From positions 682,001 to 746,000 of the forward strand of contig NZ_CP059560.1 in NCBI RefSeq assembly GCF_017894385.1: 64,000 nt of DNA. Reading direction: 5' to 3'. Below the pieces are notes generated by a model. The model worked only from the letters and a program-made list of their open reading frames with translations. It did not search any database and was not told where the DNA came from. Position numbers and translations under genes: made by a program. This document shows, one piece after another, positions 36,519-45,761 of this stretch (position 1 is the stretch's first letter; every line of letters starts with the position of its first letter). This DNA is from Aromatoleum petrolei (GTDB taxonomy: Bacteria; Pseudomonadota; Gammaproteobacteria; Burkholderiales; Rhodocyclaceae).

Positions 36519-37586
36519 ATGCCCACACGTCTTGACGATGCGCTGATTCATCAGAATTACGGCACGCTCGAACATGTCGTCAATGACGACAAGCGCTGGT
36601 TCGACCGCTTCTATTTCAATCTGCAGGCGGTGGACGGCTCACTGTCCATTGCCCAGGGGCTCGGCGTCTATCCCAACATGCAGGTCATGGATGGTTTCAG
36701 CCTGATCTGCACGCCGGATTTCCAGGTCAATGTTCGCGCTTCACGGGAGCTGGTGAATGGGAATCGCGATCAAATGGACATCGGCCCGATCCACGCCGAA
36801 ATTCTCGAGCCAATGAAGCGCTGGCGCTTTCGGCTCGATGAAAACGAATACGGTGTCCGTTACGACTTCGACTACATCGCGAATTTCCAACCGCTGGAGC
36901 CCCTGCGCCTCGTATCCTCGGTCGAAGGCCGCCGCGTATGGGACTGGACACACTTCGGCCACGTCGGCCGCGTCGAGGGTTGGGCCGAGATTGACGGCCA
37001 GAGAATCCAACTCAGCCAGGACCGGCATTGGGCCATTCGCGACCGCTCCTGGGGTGTAAGACCCGGCGTTGCGGTGATCGAAGATACGTCGGAGTGGTTC
37101 AAGCAGGCCAACTGGGGTTCGCGCTACAACTGGGTGTGCGTCCAACTTGAGTCCTTCTACCTCTGGTACTTCCTCACGCACGAAACCGACGGTACGCCGC
37201 GCTTCTTTGAAGGCCTGATCCGCTGGAGTGAGCAAGCCGGAGGGCTCCAGGAAAAGGTCGAAAAGGTCGTGCGCCACGTGGAATTCACCGAAGGCGAGCA
37301 TTTCGTGAATGCCGCCGTCGAAGTCCACCTGACATCGGGACGAATACTGAAGGTGAATATGCGCCGGCTTGCCACCTCCCTTCATTTGCGTGGCGGCAAC
37401 TACGGTGGCTTCAACGGCATCATTCACGGCATGAGACAGGGGCCGCTGAAAGTCACCGGTGAACGCTGGATGCCTTCAGACTCGAGACTCAATCCGGTGT
37501 CGAAAGGGATACAGGAACACGTCGTGGAAGTGACTTGCGACGGCGAACGAGGCTACGGAATCTTCGAAATCCCGTTCGGCAGTTGA
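36519..37586 (+). CDS. CrtC/AttH-like protein of the outer-membrane operon
   Basis: A 355-residue protein without a signal peptide. The core motif RDRSWGVRPG near residue 180 parallels GHRDHSWGTRDW in the 23.4-kb protein, and both have a Trp-rich N-terminal half. It follows DUF1329 by 42 bases with the upstream site AAGGGAAATG; two terminators follow. Its position in the uptake operon suggests a role with the incoming hydrophobic compound, either as carrier or as hydratase; I cannot decide which. Confidence 0.65.
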   Translation: MPTRLDDALIHQNYGTLEHVVNDDKRWFDRFYFNLQAVDGSLSIAQGLGVYPNMQVMDGFSLICTPDFQVNVRASRELVNGNRDQMDIGPIHAEILEPMKRWRFRLDENEYGVRYDFDYIANFQPLEPLRLVSSVEGRRVWDWTHFGHVGRVEGWAEIDGQRIQLSQDRHWAIRDRSWGVRPGVAVIEDTSEWFKQANWGSRYNWVCVQLESFYLWYFLTHETDGTPRFFEGLIRWSEQAGGLQEKVEKVVRHVEFTEGEHFVNAAVEVHLTSGRILKVNMRRLATSLHLRGGNYGGFNGIIHGMRQGPLKVTGERWMPSDSRLNPVSKGIQEHVVEVTCDGERGYGIFEIPFGS

Positions 37587-37609
37587 AGGGCGTAGTTGGA
37601 GCACCATCA

Positions 37610-37685
37610 AAGGGACTCAATGCGAGTCTCCTCGCGAGTCCCTTTTCTTGGGGCTCGGAGCCCCTTCGCTCCGAGCCCCTTTCTT
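37610..37685 (+). terminator. Two tandem rho-independent terminators
   Basis: Hairpin 1 is AAGGGACTC (37610-37618) with GAGTCCCTT (37636-37644), followed by TTCTT. Hairpin 2 is GGGGCTCGGAG (37650-37660) with CTCCGAGCCCC (37669-37679), followed by TTTCTT. They close the DUF1302 operon before the convergent LuxR gene. Confidence 0.85.
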
Positions 37686-37707
37686 GACCCCGGCCCGCGC
37701 CGCAAGG

Positions 37708-40449
37708 TCATCTATCATCGGTGTGATGAGCGTGCAGTCCCAACCTTGAAGCGCTCTGCCGATCCGAAACTCCCATCTTGCGATAGATATTCTTCAGGTG
37801 CCACTTCACGGTTTCGGGGGTAATGAAAAGCTCCTTGGCGATCTGCTTGTTGGAGAGATTGCGCGACAGCAATTCGAGGATGATCGATTCGCGCCGGCTC
37901 AGCGAATTGGGGTCCTGCGTGTCGTCCAGACACCCAAGTCCGGCGGTGACAGATTCTGCGCATGAGGACTCGACGTCCAAGGCAACGAATAGGCGCTCGT
38001 AATACGCGGTACGAGGCGAAGCCTCTGCGTCCGCCCTGATGCAGGCCTGAAGGATCGGCACGATGCGTAGTCCCTCGTCGGCAAGCGGACGGATCAATCC
38101 CTCGGGGGCGGTGAGCATGAGCACCTGCGACAGACACTGTTGTGCGGCTATGGGATTTCCCGAGTAATGATGCGCAATCGCCAACAGCGTGCGGATTTCC
38201 GCTATCTCATACGACGTGGCAGCTGCACCGGGCTCTGCAATTCGCGCAAGCACATCGTTGAGCAGCGTTTCCGCCTCGGCAAAACAATGCCGATGCAACA
38301 AAAGGCGAGAACGCGCCGATGCACTCATGAGCATTACGTCCACCCGGTCCGGGTCGACATGTGCCATCTGCAACTGCATCGCCTCCAGCCTCGTCAAAGA
38401 CCGTTCCGCTGCCGAGTCCTGGTCCTCCAGCAACTCCAGACGAATTCGTTCGCCCATGCTGGCGGCCGCCAATCCGAGCCACTCACGACGCTCGGCGAGC
38501 ATCTCGATATGATCAAGAATTGCGCGCGCAGCATCCAGCTGTCCGGTCGCCATGCGGATTCGCGCCAGCGATACATAAGCCGTTTGTGTCGGCTCGACAA
38601 AACAGACGTCGTCGATCACGTCACATCGATTGGCGAGCAAGCCCTCCACCGATTCGAACAGATTCCAATCGTAATAGACGCCCGCGAGCAAGGCCGCCAG
38701 AAAAGTTGCCGTCGCCGAACGGCGCCCGGCATGCGTCTCGCTCAATCTCAGCGCCGCTTCCAACCGCCGCGCCGCAACGCGGATCTGGTTCTCCCGTATC
38801 TCCAGCGCCGCAATGAGTCCCGTCCGATAACTCATCATCAGGAGGTTCTGTACCTCCTCCTGGCGGGGACGATAAAAGGCTTCAACCCGTCGCGCCGCAT
38901 CGAGGTCGCCGCTCTTGCGATAGAGATGAAGCATAGCATTGAGAAAGGCCTCGTCCGTCCAATCGAAACCTCGTCCCGGTTCCACGCCCCGGGGAAACCG
39001 CTCGATCCACACCTTCTTTCCGAGCTCGAGTGCCGCCCCGATTCGATCCCCCATGCTCATGATTGAGACGCATTGCGCGCGCAACGTGCATCGCAACTCG
39101 TCGGCGTCCGGTGGCGGAGCTTCATTCAGCTGCGTCTGGACTTCATCGAGCAGCGCTCGGGCCTGCTGAGGCTGTACCGTGAGGATCAATGCCCAGATCT
39201 GCGCAATTCGGATACTGAAATGCTGCGTCAACGCTTCTTGCGGCAGTTTCTGGATCCAGCTGAGCAAATTGCGCACCCTACCGCTGCGCAGTTCGCCGAG
39301 GGCGCAACGCTCCAGCCATTCCGCCGCGAGGTCGCTCCGGTTGGCATCCATTGCGTGGCGCACGGCCTCCGCCCACAGGCCCTGTTCCGAAAACCACTGT
39401 GCCGCACGCAAATGCAGACGCTCGCACTCCTGCGGGAAACGGTGCCTCAATTGCGAGCGGAGAAAGTCCGCAAACAATCCGTGATAGCAAAACCACTGCC
39501 ACTCTTCATCGAGAGGCTGCAGGAACATGTTGTGCCTGACCAACCACTCGAGCTTCCCGGCCGCATCACCGACGCCCGTCAGCGCCTCGCAGAGTGAACC
39601 GTTGAGCCGATCTAGTATCGACGTACGGATCATGAATTCAAGCGTCGCTCCAGGGATCTGTGTCAGCACGTTCTCGGCCAGGTAGTCGCTCACGACTCGC
39701 GAATGTCGCGAAAAACCGGAGATGAGATCGCGGACGTTCGGACACCCCGTCATCGCCAGGGTCGCCAGCTGCAACCCGACAACCCAACCTTCGGTGGCAT
39801 CGTGAATGGCCCGGACTTCGTCGGCCGACAATGAAGGCGACATCGAACCGGCGAGAAAGGCTTGCGTGTCGGCCACCCCGAATCGCAGCGTTTCAATATT
39901 GACCTCCACCAATTGGTCACTCGCGCGGAGCGAAGTCAGGGGAATCGGCAGGTCGCTGCGGGTTGCCACAAAGATATGCAGGTTTGACGGAATGTGGCGG
40001 AGCAGGAAAGCAAACAGCTCGTGGACCTTCGGGTCGGTGATCTTCTCGTAGTCGTCGACGATCAGCGCCACTTCACGTTCGATCTTGTCGAGCGCATTGA
40101 TGATCGACGTCAGGTGCACGCGCACCGAAACGATCCTTCCCGCGTTGGCAAACTCGGGAGTATCGTCCGCTCGCGACCCCAATGCCTCGGCAAGGGCAGT
40201 CGTCAGATATTCGATGAAACGCGTTTCGTCGTTGTCATCCTGATCGAGGGTAAGCCAGGCGACGAAGATGTTGCGTTCGAGCATTTGTTCGCGCCACGCT
40301 GTCAGCAAGCTGGTCTTGCCAAACCCCGCGGGCGCTCGGACAAGGGTGAGCGCACGGCTCAAGCCCGACGAAAGCAGGCCGAGCGCCTTCTCGCGACGAA
40401 CGGGGGGCCGGGTCGGTCGCGGTGGTGTGAATTTTGTCCTGATCAGCAT
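37708..40449 (-). CDS. MalT-type LuxR-family ATPase regulator
   Basis: A 913-residue STAND regulator. The Walker A loop RAPAGFGKTSLL (about 37-48) and Walker B VALIVDDYEKI (about 127-137) form the NTPase, a long helical-repeat (TPR-like) middle section follows, and the C-terminus has a LuxR helix-turn-helix: LSRRESIILELLS, NLSNKQIAKELFI, VKWHLKNIYRKMGV. I choose ATG 40449 because MLIRTKFTPPRP matches the usual MalT-like start, although a frame extends to 40551. Similar regulators (TesR in steroid degradation) activate catabolic genes. It probably controls the uptake operon or the core block. Confidence 0.87.
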   Translation of the reverse strand: MLIRTKFTPPRPTRPPVRREKALGLLSSGLSRALTLVRAPAGFGKTSLLTAWREQMLERNIFVAWLTLDQDDNDETRFIEYLTTALAEALGSRADDTPEFANAGRIVSVRVHLTSIINALDKIEREVALIVDDYEKITDPKVHELFAFLLRHIPSNLHIFVATRSDLPIPLTSLRASDQLVEVNIETLRFGVADTQAFLAGSMSPSLSADEVRAIHDATEGWVVGLQLATLAMTGCPNVRDLISGFSRHSRVVSDYLAENVLTQIPGATLEFMIRTSILDRLNGSLCEALTGVGDAAGKLEWLVRHNMFLQPLDEEWQWFCYHGLFADFLRSQLRHRFPQECERLHLRAAQWFSEQGLWAEAVRHAMDANRSDLAAEWLERCALGELRSGRVRNLLSWIQKLPQEALTQHFSIRIAQIWALILTVQPQQARALLDEVQTQLNEAPPPDADELRCTLRAQCVSIMSMGDRIGAALELGKKVWIERFPRGVEPGRGFDWTDEAFLNAMLHLYRKSGDLDAARRVEAFYRPRQEEVQNLLMMSYRTGLIAALEIRENQIRVAARRLEAALRLSETHAGRRSATATFLAALLAGVYYDWNLFESVEGLLANRCDVIDDVCFVEPTQTAYVSLARIRMATGQLDAARAILDHIEMLAERREWLGLAAASMGERIRLELLEDQDSAAERSLTRLEAMQLQMAHVDPDRVDVMLMSASARSRLLLHRHCFAEAETLLNDVLARIAEPGAAATSYEIAEIRTLLAIAHHYSGNPIAAQQCLSQVLMLTAPEGLIRPLADEGLRIVPILQACIRADAEASPRTAYYERLFVALDVESSCAESVTAGLGCLDDTQDPNSLSRRESIILELLSRNLSNKQIAKELFITPETVKWHLKNIYRKMGVSDRQSASRLGLHAHHTDDR

Positions 40450-40521
40450 TGCCGGCTTCGAAGCGCCACTGATTCCGGGGTTCAGTCCCCCAAGACAGGC
40501 TTCTGCCCACGCGGCGCTTAT

Positions 40522-40545
40522 CCATATCATATAGTACACGAACGA
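40522..40545. promoter_or_regulatory. Weak shared element, site F (before the LuxR gene)
   Basis: CCATATCATAT (40522-40532) is identical to part of site C at 44.4 kb, and CGAACGA (40539-40545) is the reverse complement of the TCGTTCG half of site B. As a whole it fits the 18-bp consensus poorly. It lies about 75 bases before the LuxR start in the 40450-40632 gap, which holds no gene. Confidence 0.3.
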
Positions 40546-40632
40546 TAGCACCGGCCACCGCCCGCGGCGAATGTGCCGAACTCGATCTGTGTCCGATCCC
40601 GAATCGGCAGAATGTGGGATGGAGAGGAAAAA

Positions 40633-41127
40633 TCAGTCTCGCGTCACGGTCAGGGGGTCATGCTCGCGACACTTGAACATCGCCTTTCCCTCGTAGGACA
40701 TTACCGTTTCTCCCCGCTGGTTGACCGCCTCCTGGAGGATTGTGACGACGCCGCGGTTCGGTTTGCTGCGGGAACGGGCCGCCGCAAGGATCGTTGCGCG
40801 TGCGCGCAACCGGTCACCGGGACGCACCGGGAGGAGCCAGCGAACTTTGTCGATTCCCGGTGAACCCATTGCAGAATTCCGCGGGATGAAGTGATCGCAA
40901 TACAGACGCATCACGATCGCTCCCGTCATCCATCCGCTACCGACCAGTCCGCCGAAGTGCGAGCCTTTCGCCGCTTCAGGATCGGTGTGGAAGGACTGGG
41001 GATCGTACGCCTTGGCGAAGGAGACAATCTCCTCCTCGGTCACCGGATAGTCGCCGAACTCCACGACCTCGCCGACGGTGTAGTCCTCGAAATAGCGTTC
41101 CATCCACGGGACGGTTTTGGCCTGCAT
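40633..41127 (-). CDS. MaoC-like (R)-hydratase/dehydratase
   Basis: A 164-residue hot-dog-fold protein. The active-site region is AYDPQSFHTDPEAAKGSHFGGLVGSGW, containing the D-x4-H dyad of MaoC/R-hydratases, at about residues 41-67. AGAGGA lies before ATG 41127. It probably hydrates an enoyl-CoA to a 3-hydroxyacyl-CoA of R configuration. It is the last gene of the operon that starts with the old-yellow-enzyme homologue at 44.3 kb, 4 bases after the SDR gene. Confidence 0.85.
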   Translation of the reverse strand: MQAKTVPWMERYFEDYTVGEVVEFGDYPVTEEEIVSFAKAYDPQSFHTDPEAAKGSHFGGLVGSGWMTGAIVMRLYCDHFIPRNSAMGSPGIDKVRWLLPVRPGDRLRARATILAAARSRSKPNRGVVTILQEAVNQRGETVMSYEGKAMFKCREHDPLTVTRD

Positions 41128-41131
41128 CGCT

Positions 41132-42001
41132 TCAATCCTCTTCGCTCAGCATCAGCGGAGGGACGGCGCGATGGAAGCCCTGGAAGGGACGGTTGCGCGA
41201 GCTCTCGCCGAGCGGCCAGGTCTGGCGTGCGTTGGGCGTGCCGCCATCCACGCGGATGCAGCTGCCGGTAATGAAGGCCGCGGCCGGCGACAGCAGGAAG
41301 ACGATCGCCGCCGACACTTCGGACTCGGTGCCGAAGCGCTTGAGCGGTACCTTGGAGGCATACTTGCGCAGTTCCCGGCGCGCTTCGGGAGAATAGTGGT
41401 CGAAGCCGCTGGAGGCGATGCCGCCCGGCGCCACGGTATTGACGCGCACGCCCGCCTCGGCCCATTCGCACGCGGCCGATTCGGTCAGCGTGAACATGCC
41501 GCCGCGGGCCGCCGCCGAATGGGAGAAATTCGGCCAGCCGTTCCAGATGTCGGCAATGATGTTCACGATCGCGCCGCCGTGCTGCTCCATCCAGCGCGTA
41601 TAGGCTTCGCGCATGAAGATGAAGCCGCCGGTGAGGTTGTTGCGCACGACCGCCTCGAAACCGTTGGTGCTGATCGTCTTCATCGGCGCCATCCACTGCC
41701 CGCCGGCGTTGTTGACGAGCCCGTCGAGGCGCCCGTGCGCGGCAAGCACCGCGTCGATGGTCTGGCCTACCTGGGCCTCGTCGCGGATGTCGCAGGCGTG
41801 GATGCTGACCTTGCCGCCATCACCGAGGATTTCGTCGCGGACACGGTCGAGCTTGGCGACGTCGCGGCCGACGATGGCGACAGTCGCACCCAGCGCGGCG
41901 AGCTCGTGCGCGGTGCAGCGCCCGATGCCGCTGCCGCCGCCGGTGACGAGGATGGTCTGACCCGCGAACAGGTCAGGGTGGAAAACGGATTGGTAGCTCA
42001 T
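41132..42001 (-). CDS. PECR-like SDR, probable enoyl-CoA reductase
   Basis: A 289-residue SDR with the cofactor loop VTGGGSGIGR near residue 20. Instead of Tyr-x3-Lys it has HSAAARGGMFTLTESAACEW, the same variant seen in peroxisomal trans-2-enoyl-CoA reductase (PECR), and the C-terminal PAAAFITGSCIRVDGG also fits that family. It probably reduces a ring or side-chain enoyl-CoA double bond with NADPH. It sits between an AliB-like dehydrogenase and a MaoC-like hydratase in one operon. A role in reducing an unsaturated cyclic acyl-CoA is inferred. Confidence 0.82.
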   Translation of the reverse strand: MSYQSVFHPDLFAGQTILVTGGGSGIGRCTAHELAALGATVAIVGRDVAKLDRVRDEILGDGGKVSIHACDIRDEAQVGQTIDAVLAAHGRLDGLVNNAGGQWMAPMKTISTNGFEAVVRNNLTGGFIFMREAYTRWMEQHGGAIVNIIADIWNGWPNFSHSAAARGGMFTLTESAACEWAEAGVRVNTVAPGGIASSGFDHYSPEARRELRKYASKVPLKRFGTESEVSAAIVFLLSPAAAFITGSCIRVDGGTPNARQTWPLGESSRNRPFQGFHRAVPPLMLSEED

Positions 42002-42037
42002 GCGGGGTTTCCTTGTCTCCGTGCGGCGTGTGCGCCT

Positions 42038-43189
42038 TTATAGGTATTGCACTGCTTCGCGACCGACGCGCTCGCGCGCGATGATCAGTTTCATCACGCC
42101 CGCCGTGCCGTCGCCGATCTCCAAGCCCGTCACGTCGCGCATGCGCTGCTGATGCGGCGTGTCGAGCGAGTAGCCGTAGTGGCCGAAGGTCAGTAGGCAC
42201 TGATGGATCACATCGACCGCCGTCTTCGGCCCCATCCACTTGACCATCGCCGCCTCCGCCGTATGCGGCAGGCCGGCATCGCGCAAGGCGAGGGCGTGAT
42301 AGGCAAGCTGACGCACCGCGGCGATCGTCGATTCGCCGTCCACCAGCGGGAAGGTGACGCCCTGGAACTGCGCGATCGGCCGGCCGAAGGCCTGGCGTTC
42401 GCGCGTGTAGGCCCAGGCTTCGTCGAGCGAGGCCTGCGCCGCGCCGATGCATTGCAGCGCGATCAGTGCACGGCTGTAGTCGAAGCCGACCATCACCTCG
42501 GTGAAGCCCTTGCCCTCGGCGGCGAGGATGTTTGCGGCCGGCACCCGCACGTCGTCGAAGAACACCGAGCCGCGCCCCTGGATGCGGCAACCGACGTCCG
42601 TGAAGCGCGTGCGCTGGATGCCCGACGCGTCGCCCGGGACGAAGAAGGCGGTGATGCCGCGCGCGCCCGAGTCAGGCGTGCCGGTACGGGCGAACACGAG
42701 GAAGGCGTCGGCGCTGTCGGCGAAGGAGATCGAGGTCTTTTCGCCGTTCAGGACGAAGTCGTCGCCGTCGCGGCGGGCGCGCATCTGCAGGCTCGACGCA
42801 TCCGACCCGCCCCGCGGCTCGGTCACGCAGATCGCGACGATCGCCTCGCCGCGCGTCATCCGCGGCACCCATTCGTCGACGATAGGGGCCGGCGCGCTGC
42901 GGGTCATGATCGCAGCGAGCAGGCTCATTTCGACCGACAGCCCGGCCATATTGAAGTCACCGTAGGCAAGCTCTTCGCAGATCATGCCGGTTGTGACCCC
43001 GTCCAGCCCCATGCCGCCGAGCCGCTCGGGCACATCCGCGGCGAGCAGGCCCATCTGCCCCATCTCGCGCATCAACGCGCGGTCGAGCCGCCCCTCGGCT
43101 TCGCGCTTCTGATAGCCCGGCAGCAGGCATTCGCGCGCGAAGCGACGGACGGTCTCGCGCAGCGCCTGCTGGTCATTATTCGGAATCAT
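42038..43189 (-). CDS. AliB-like cyclohexanecarboxyl-CoA dehydrogenase
   Basis: A 383-residue acyl-CoA dehydrogenase that I recognise as close to AliB of Rhodopseudomonas palustris. Matching stretches include TEPRGGSDAS, LNGEKTSISFAD, FARTGTPDSGARGI, RGSVFFDDVRVPA, GKGFTEVMVGFDYSRALI and AAQASLDEAW. AliB introduces the ring double bond of cyclohexanecarboxyl-CoA. ATG 43189 follows AAGGAGAAAGC; the open frame continuing to 43663 is rejected. Together with BadH- and BadI-like genes about 8 kb away, it forms a full ring-cleavage route. The natural substrate may be a substituted ring. Confidence 0.86.
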   Translation of the reverse strand: MIPNNDQQALRETVRRFARECLLPGYQKREAEGRLDRALMREMGQMGLLAADVPERLGGMGLDGVTTGMICEELAYGDFNMAGLSVEMSLLAAIMTRSAPAPIVDEWVPRMTRGEAIVAICVTEPRGGSDASSLQMRARRDGDDFVLNGEKTSISFADSADAFLVFARTGTPDSGARGITAFFVPGDASGIQRTRFTDVGCRIQGRGSVFFDDVRVPAANILAAEGKGFTEVMVGFDYSRALIALQCIGAAQASLDEAWAYTRERQAFGRPIAQFQGVTFPLVDGESTIAAVRQLAYHALALRDAGLPHTAEAAMVKWMGPKTAVDVIHQCLLTFGHYGYSLDTPHQQRMRDVTGLEIGDGTAGVMKLIIARERVGREAVQYL

Positions 43190-43215
43190 GCTTTCTCCTT
43201 GTTCGATGGCCGGCA

Positions 43216-44316
43216 TCAGTAACCCGGGAGTGCCGCCGCGGCGCCGGTCCAGCTGCGCGGGCTGCCCAGGCCGTACTGGCGCGGAAAGGCCGGTTCGACG
43301 CCGAGCGACATCGCCGCCTTCAGCGCCCAGCGCGGATCGAACAACATCGCCCGGCCGACCGCGACGCAGTCCGACTGTCCGCTCGCGACGGCATGCTCGG
43401 CGAGCCGGGGTTGATGAATCAGGCCGACGGCGCGTATCGGAAGACCGGTCGCCTTGCGTACCCGCGCGGCGTAATCGAGCAGGTAGCCGGGCTCGGCGGG
43501 AATCCGCACGCCCTCGGCGATTGCCCCGGCCGACACGCAGATGAAATCGACGCCCGCATCCTTGAGTGCCGCGCAGACGCGCAGGGTGTCGTCGAACGAC
43601 AGCCCACCGTCCAGCCAATCGTGGCTGTTGATCCGCACGCCCAGCGGCCGCCCCGCCGGCCATTCCGCCCGCACGCGCGACACGACTTCGAGCGGAAAGC
43701 GCATCCGCCCGGCAAGATCTCGGCCGTAGGCGTCATCGCGCCGGTTCGAGAGCGGCGAAAGGAAGCTGCTCAGCAGGTAGCCATGCGCGAGGTGCAGTTC
43801 GAGGTAGTCCACGCCGATGCGCAGCGCGCGCCGAGCACTCGCGACAAAGGCCTGCGCGATGCGTTCGAAGTCGGATTCCTCCATCGCCTTCGGCACCGCC
43901 CTGCCCTGTCCGAACGCGATCGCCGACGGCGCGACCAGCGGCCAACCGCCCTCGCCAAGGCCGCCGCCGCCATGCCACGGTGCGTGGCATGAGCCCTTTC
44001 TGCCTGCATGCGTGAGCTGGATTCCGACGCGGATCGGCGAGAGCCGGCGTATGTGCTGCACCAGTCCGGTCAGCCCGTACTCCTGCTGGTCGTTATGGAG
44101 TCCCAGGCATCCGTCGGTAATGCGCCCCTCGGCGCTCGCCGCGGTCGCCTCGATCGTCATTGCGGCCGCGCCGCCGATCGCCAGCGCGCCGTAGTGCTGC
44201 ATGTGCCAACTGCCCGGGACACCTCCGCTCGCGCTGTACTGGCACATCGGCGCCACGAAGATGCGGTTGTCGAACTGCAGCTTTCCGATCTCGAACGGCG
44301 AAAACAAGGCACTCAT
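43216..44316 (-). CDS. Old yellow enzyme, YqjM-type NADH:flavin oxidoreductase
   Basis: A 366-residue FMN barrel. Visible features are the YqjM-type cysteine in VAPMCQYSA, the substrate pair in LELHLAHGYLLSSFLSPL (His-x2-His and Tyr), and NRRDDAYG. It reduces activated C=C bonds of enones or, in related enzymes, enoyl-CoA esters. It is the first gene of the leftward operon and is divergent from the HSD17B4-like SDR across a copy of the shared palindrome. A likely job is reduction of a conjugated ring ketone. Confidence 0.9.
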   Translation of the reverse strand: MSALFSPFEIGKLQFDNRIFVAPMCQYSASGGVPGSWHMQHYGALAIGGAAAMTIEATAASAEGRITDGCLGLHNDQQEYGLTGLVQHIRRLSPIRVGIQLTHAGRKGSCHAPWHGGGGLGEGGWPLVAPSAIAFGQGRAVPKAMEESDFERIAQAFVASARRALRIGVDYLELHLAHGYLLSSFLSPLSNRRDDAYGRDLAGRMRFPLEVVSRVRAEWPAGRPLGVRINSHDWLDGGLSFDDTLRVCAALKDAGVDFICVSAGAIAEGVRIPAEPGYLLDYAARVRKATGLPIRAVGLIHQPRLAEHAVASGQSDCVAVGRAMLFDPRWALKAAMSLGVEPAFPRQYGLGSPRSWTGAAAALPGY

Positions 44317-44356
44317 CCGACCTCCGAATCCCGATATTGAGGGGGGCTTGCGTTAT

Positions 44357-44374
44357 CTGTACGATACCATATCA
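44357..44374 (+). promoter_or_regulatory. Shared palindrome, site C (divergent OYE/SDR promoters)
   Basis: CTGTACGATACCATATCA matches 13 of 18 consensus positions. It lies almost midway between the two divergent starts, 41 and 43 bases away, so one bound dimer could control both operons. Confidence 0.6.
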
Positions 44375-44416
44375 TATGTCTAAAGACGCAACCGAAATCA
44401 CATGGGAAGAGGCGAA

Positions 44417-45334
44417 ATGAACGGAAAATTGCTGGAGGGCAAAGTCGCCCTCGTCACCGGCTCGGGGCGCGGCGTGGGGCGCGGAATCGCGCTGGATCTG
44501 GCCGCCGCCGGCGCGCGCGTGGTGGTCAACGACATCGGGGCCTCGACGACCGGCGAAGGGGCGGACCTCGGGCCGGCACAACAGGTCGTGGAAGAGATCC
44601 GCGCTGCGGGCGGCCACGCGGTCGCCGACACGCATTCGGTCGCTGATTGGGACGAAGCGCACGCAATGGTGCAGACCGCGATCGACGCGTTCGGCCGCAT
44701 CGACATCGTCATCAACAACGCCGGCATCCTGCGCGACACGATCTTCCACAAGATGACGCGCGAGGAATTCGAGGCCGTCATCAACGTGAACCTGAACGGC
44801 CCCTTCTACGTCAGCCGCGCCGCCGCACCGCACTTCAAGGCGCAGAATGGCGGCAACTACGTGCACATCACGTCGAGTTCCGGCCTCATCGGCAACTTCG
44901 GCCAGGCCAACTACGCCGCGGCCAAGCTCGGCGTCGCGGCCCTGTCGAAGAGCATCGCGATGGACATGCAGCGCTTCAATGTGCGCTCGAACGCCGTCGC
45001 CCCTTGGGCGTGGACGCGCATGGTGAACACCATCCCCGCGGAGACCGAGGAGCAGAAGAAACGCGTCGAAGGACTGATGAAGCTGATCCCGGAAAGGATC
45101 GCCCCCTTCGTCACCGCGCTGTCGAGCGACGCCGCCGCCGGAGTGACGGGCCAGATCTTCGGCGTGCGCAACAACGAGATCTATCTCTTCTCCCAGTCAC
45201 GTCCGATCCGCACCGCCCACACTTCGGACGGCTGGACGCCGGAGTCGGTCATCGAGCGCGTGTTCCCGATGTTCGAGAACGACTTCTATCCGCTGCACCG
45301 CTCGGGTGACGTCTTTACCTGGGACCCGGTCTAG
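44417..45334 (+). CDS. HSD17B4-like SDR, probable (R)-3-hydroxyacyl-CoA dehydrogenase
   Basis: A 305-residue SDR of the multifunctional-enzyme-2 type: cofactor loop VTGSGRGVGRGIA, NNAGILRD, catalytic Ser, and Tyr-Ala-Ala-Ala-Lys in NFGQANYAAAKLG. The C-terminal extension (YLFSQSRPIRTAH...) is typical of this group. ATG 44417 follows GAAGAGGCGAA. It probably oxidises the R-hydroxyacyl-CoA made by the MaoC/HadAB-like hydratases of the island. It stands alone on the plus strand and is followed by a strong terminator. Confidence 0.87.
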   Translation: MNGKLLEGKVALVTGSGRGVGRGIALDLAAAGARVVVNDIGASTTGEGADLGPAQQVVEEIRAAGGHAVADTHSVADWDEAHAMVQTAIDAFGRIDIVINNAGILRDTIFHKMTREEFEAVINVNLNGPFYVSRAAAPHFKAQNGGNYVHITSSSGLIGNFGQANYAAAKLGVAALSKSIAMDMQRFNVRSNAVAPWAWTRMVNTIPAETEEQKKRVEGLMKLIPERIAPFVTALSSDAAAGVTGQIFGVRNNEIYLFSQSRPIRTAHTSDGWTPESVIERVFPMFENDFYPLHRSGDVFTWDPV

Positions 45335-45392
45335 CTGCGAGGTTTTCCTCCTCTCCGATTTGATCCCTCTCTCCTCCTCGGATCGGAGTTTC

Positions 45393-45419
45393 GGCCCGCT
45401 CATTGAGCGGGCCTTTTTT
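45393..45419 (+). terminator. Rho-independent terminator after the HSD17B4-like SDR
   Basis: GGCCCGCTC (45393-45401) and GAGCGGGCC (45405-45413) form a perfect 9-base stem with a 3-base loop, followed by six T residues. Confidence 0.9.
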
Positions 45420-45428
45420 CGATCCCGT

Positions 45429-45599
45429 GTTCCGTCCGGAGCGCAGCACCACCTCGTGGCGCCGCAGGTCGTAGCCCACTGCCACCGCATGATGCCACCG
45501 GGGTGCCCGATCAAGGCGGAGGTTCTGTAACACCACGACCGGATGGCCGGCGGCAAGCCCTTCCACGCCCATTCGTCCGGACTCAACTACCGCAGGTCG
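45429..45599 (-). pseudogene. Remnant of a PA2778-type C39-like cysteine peptidase
   Basis: About 50 codons on the minus strand encode GVEGLAAGHPVVVLQNL, RAPRWHHAVAVGYD and EVVLRSG, which match the C-terminal half of the PA2778-like C39 peptidase family. The N-terminal part with the catalytic cysteine and the last strands are missing, and the homology stops next to the terminator at 45393. It is a truncated leftover, which suggests an insertion or deletion boundary of the island here. The rest of the 45335-45761 gap shows nothing else. Confidence 0.5.
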
Positions 45600-45761
45600 T
45601 GTCGGTTCGTCGATCTCAACGAAAGTCTTTCGATTGTGGCCTACATTGTATTTATATGGGATCGGGACGCCGTCCGCACGAATCGATCGTCGTGCTCGAT
45701 GTATTTTTGGGGTCCGGTACTTGCAAACGTCGCCCACGGGGCGCGGTCATCCGGGACGTTC

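Noticed and set aside
41132..42001. SDR that seems catalytically dead because Tyr-x3-Lys is replaced by His-x4-Arg
   Set aside because: The same pattern is native to PECR-type enoyl-CoA reductases, so it is not evidence of inactivity.
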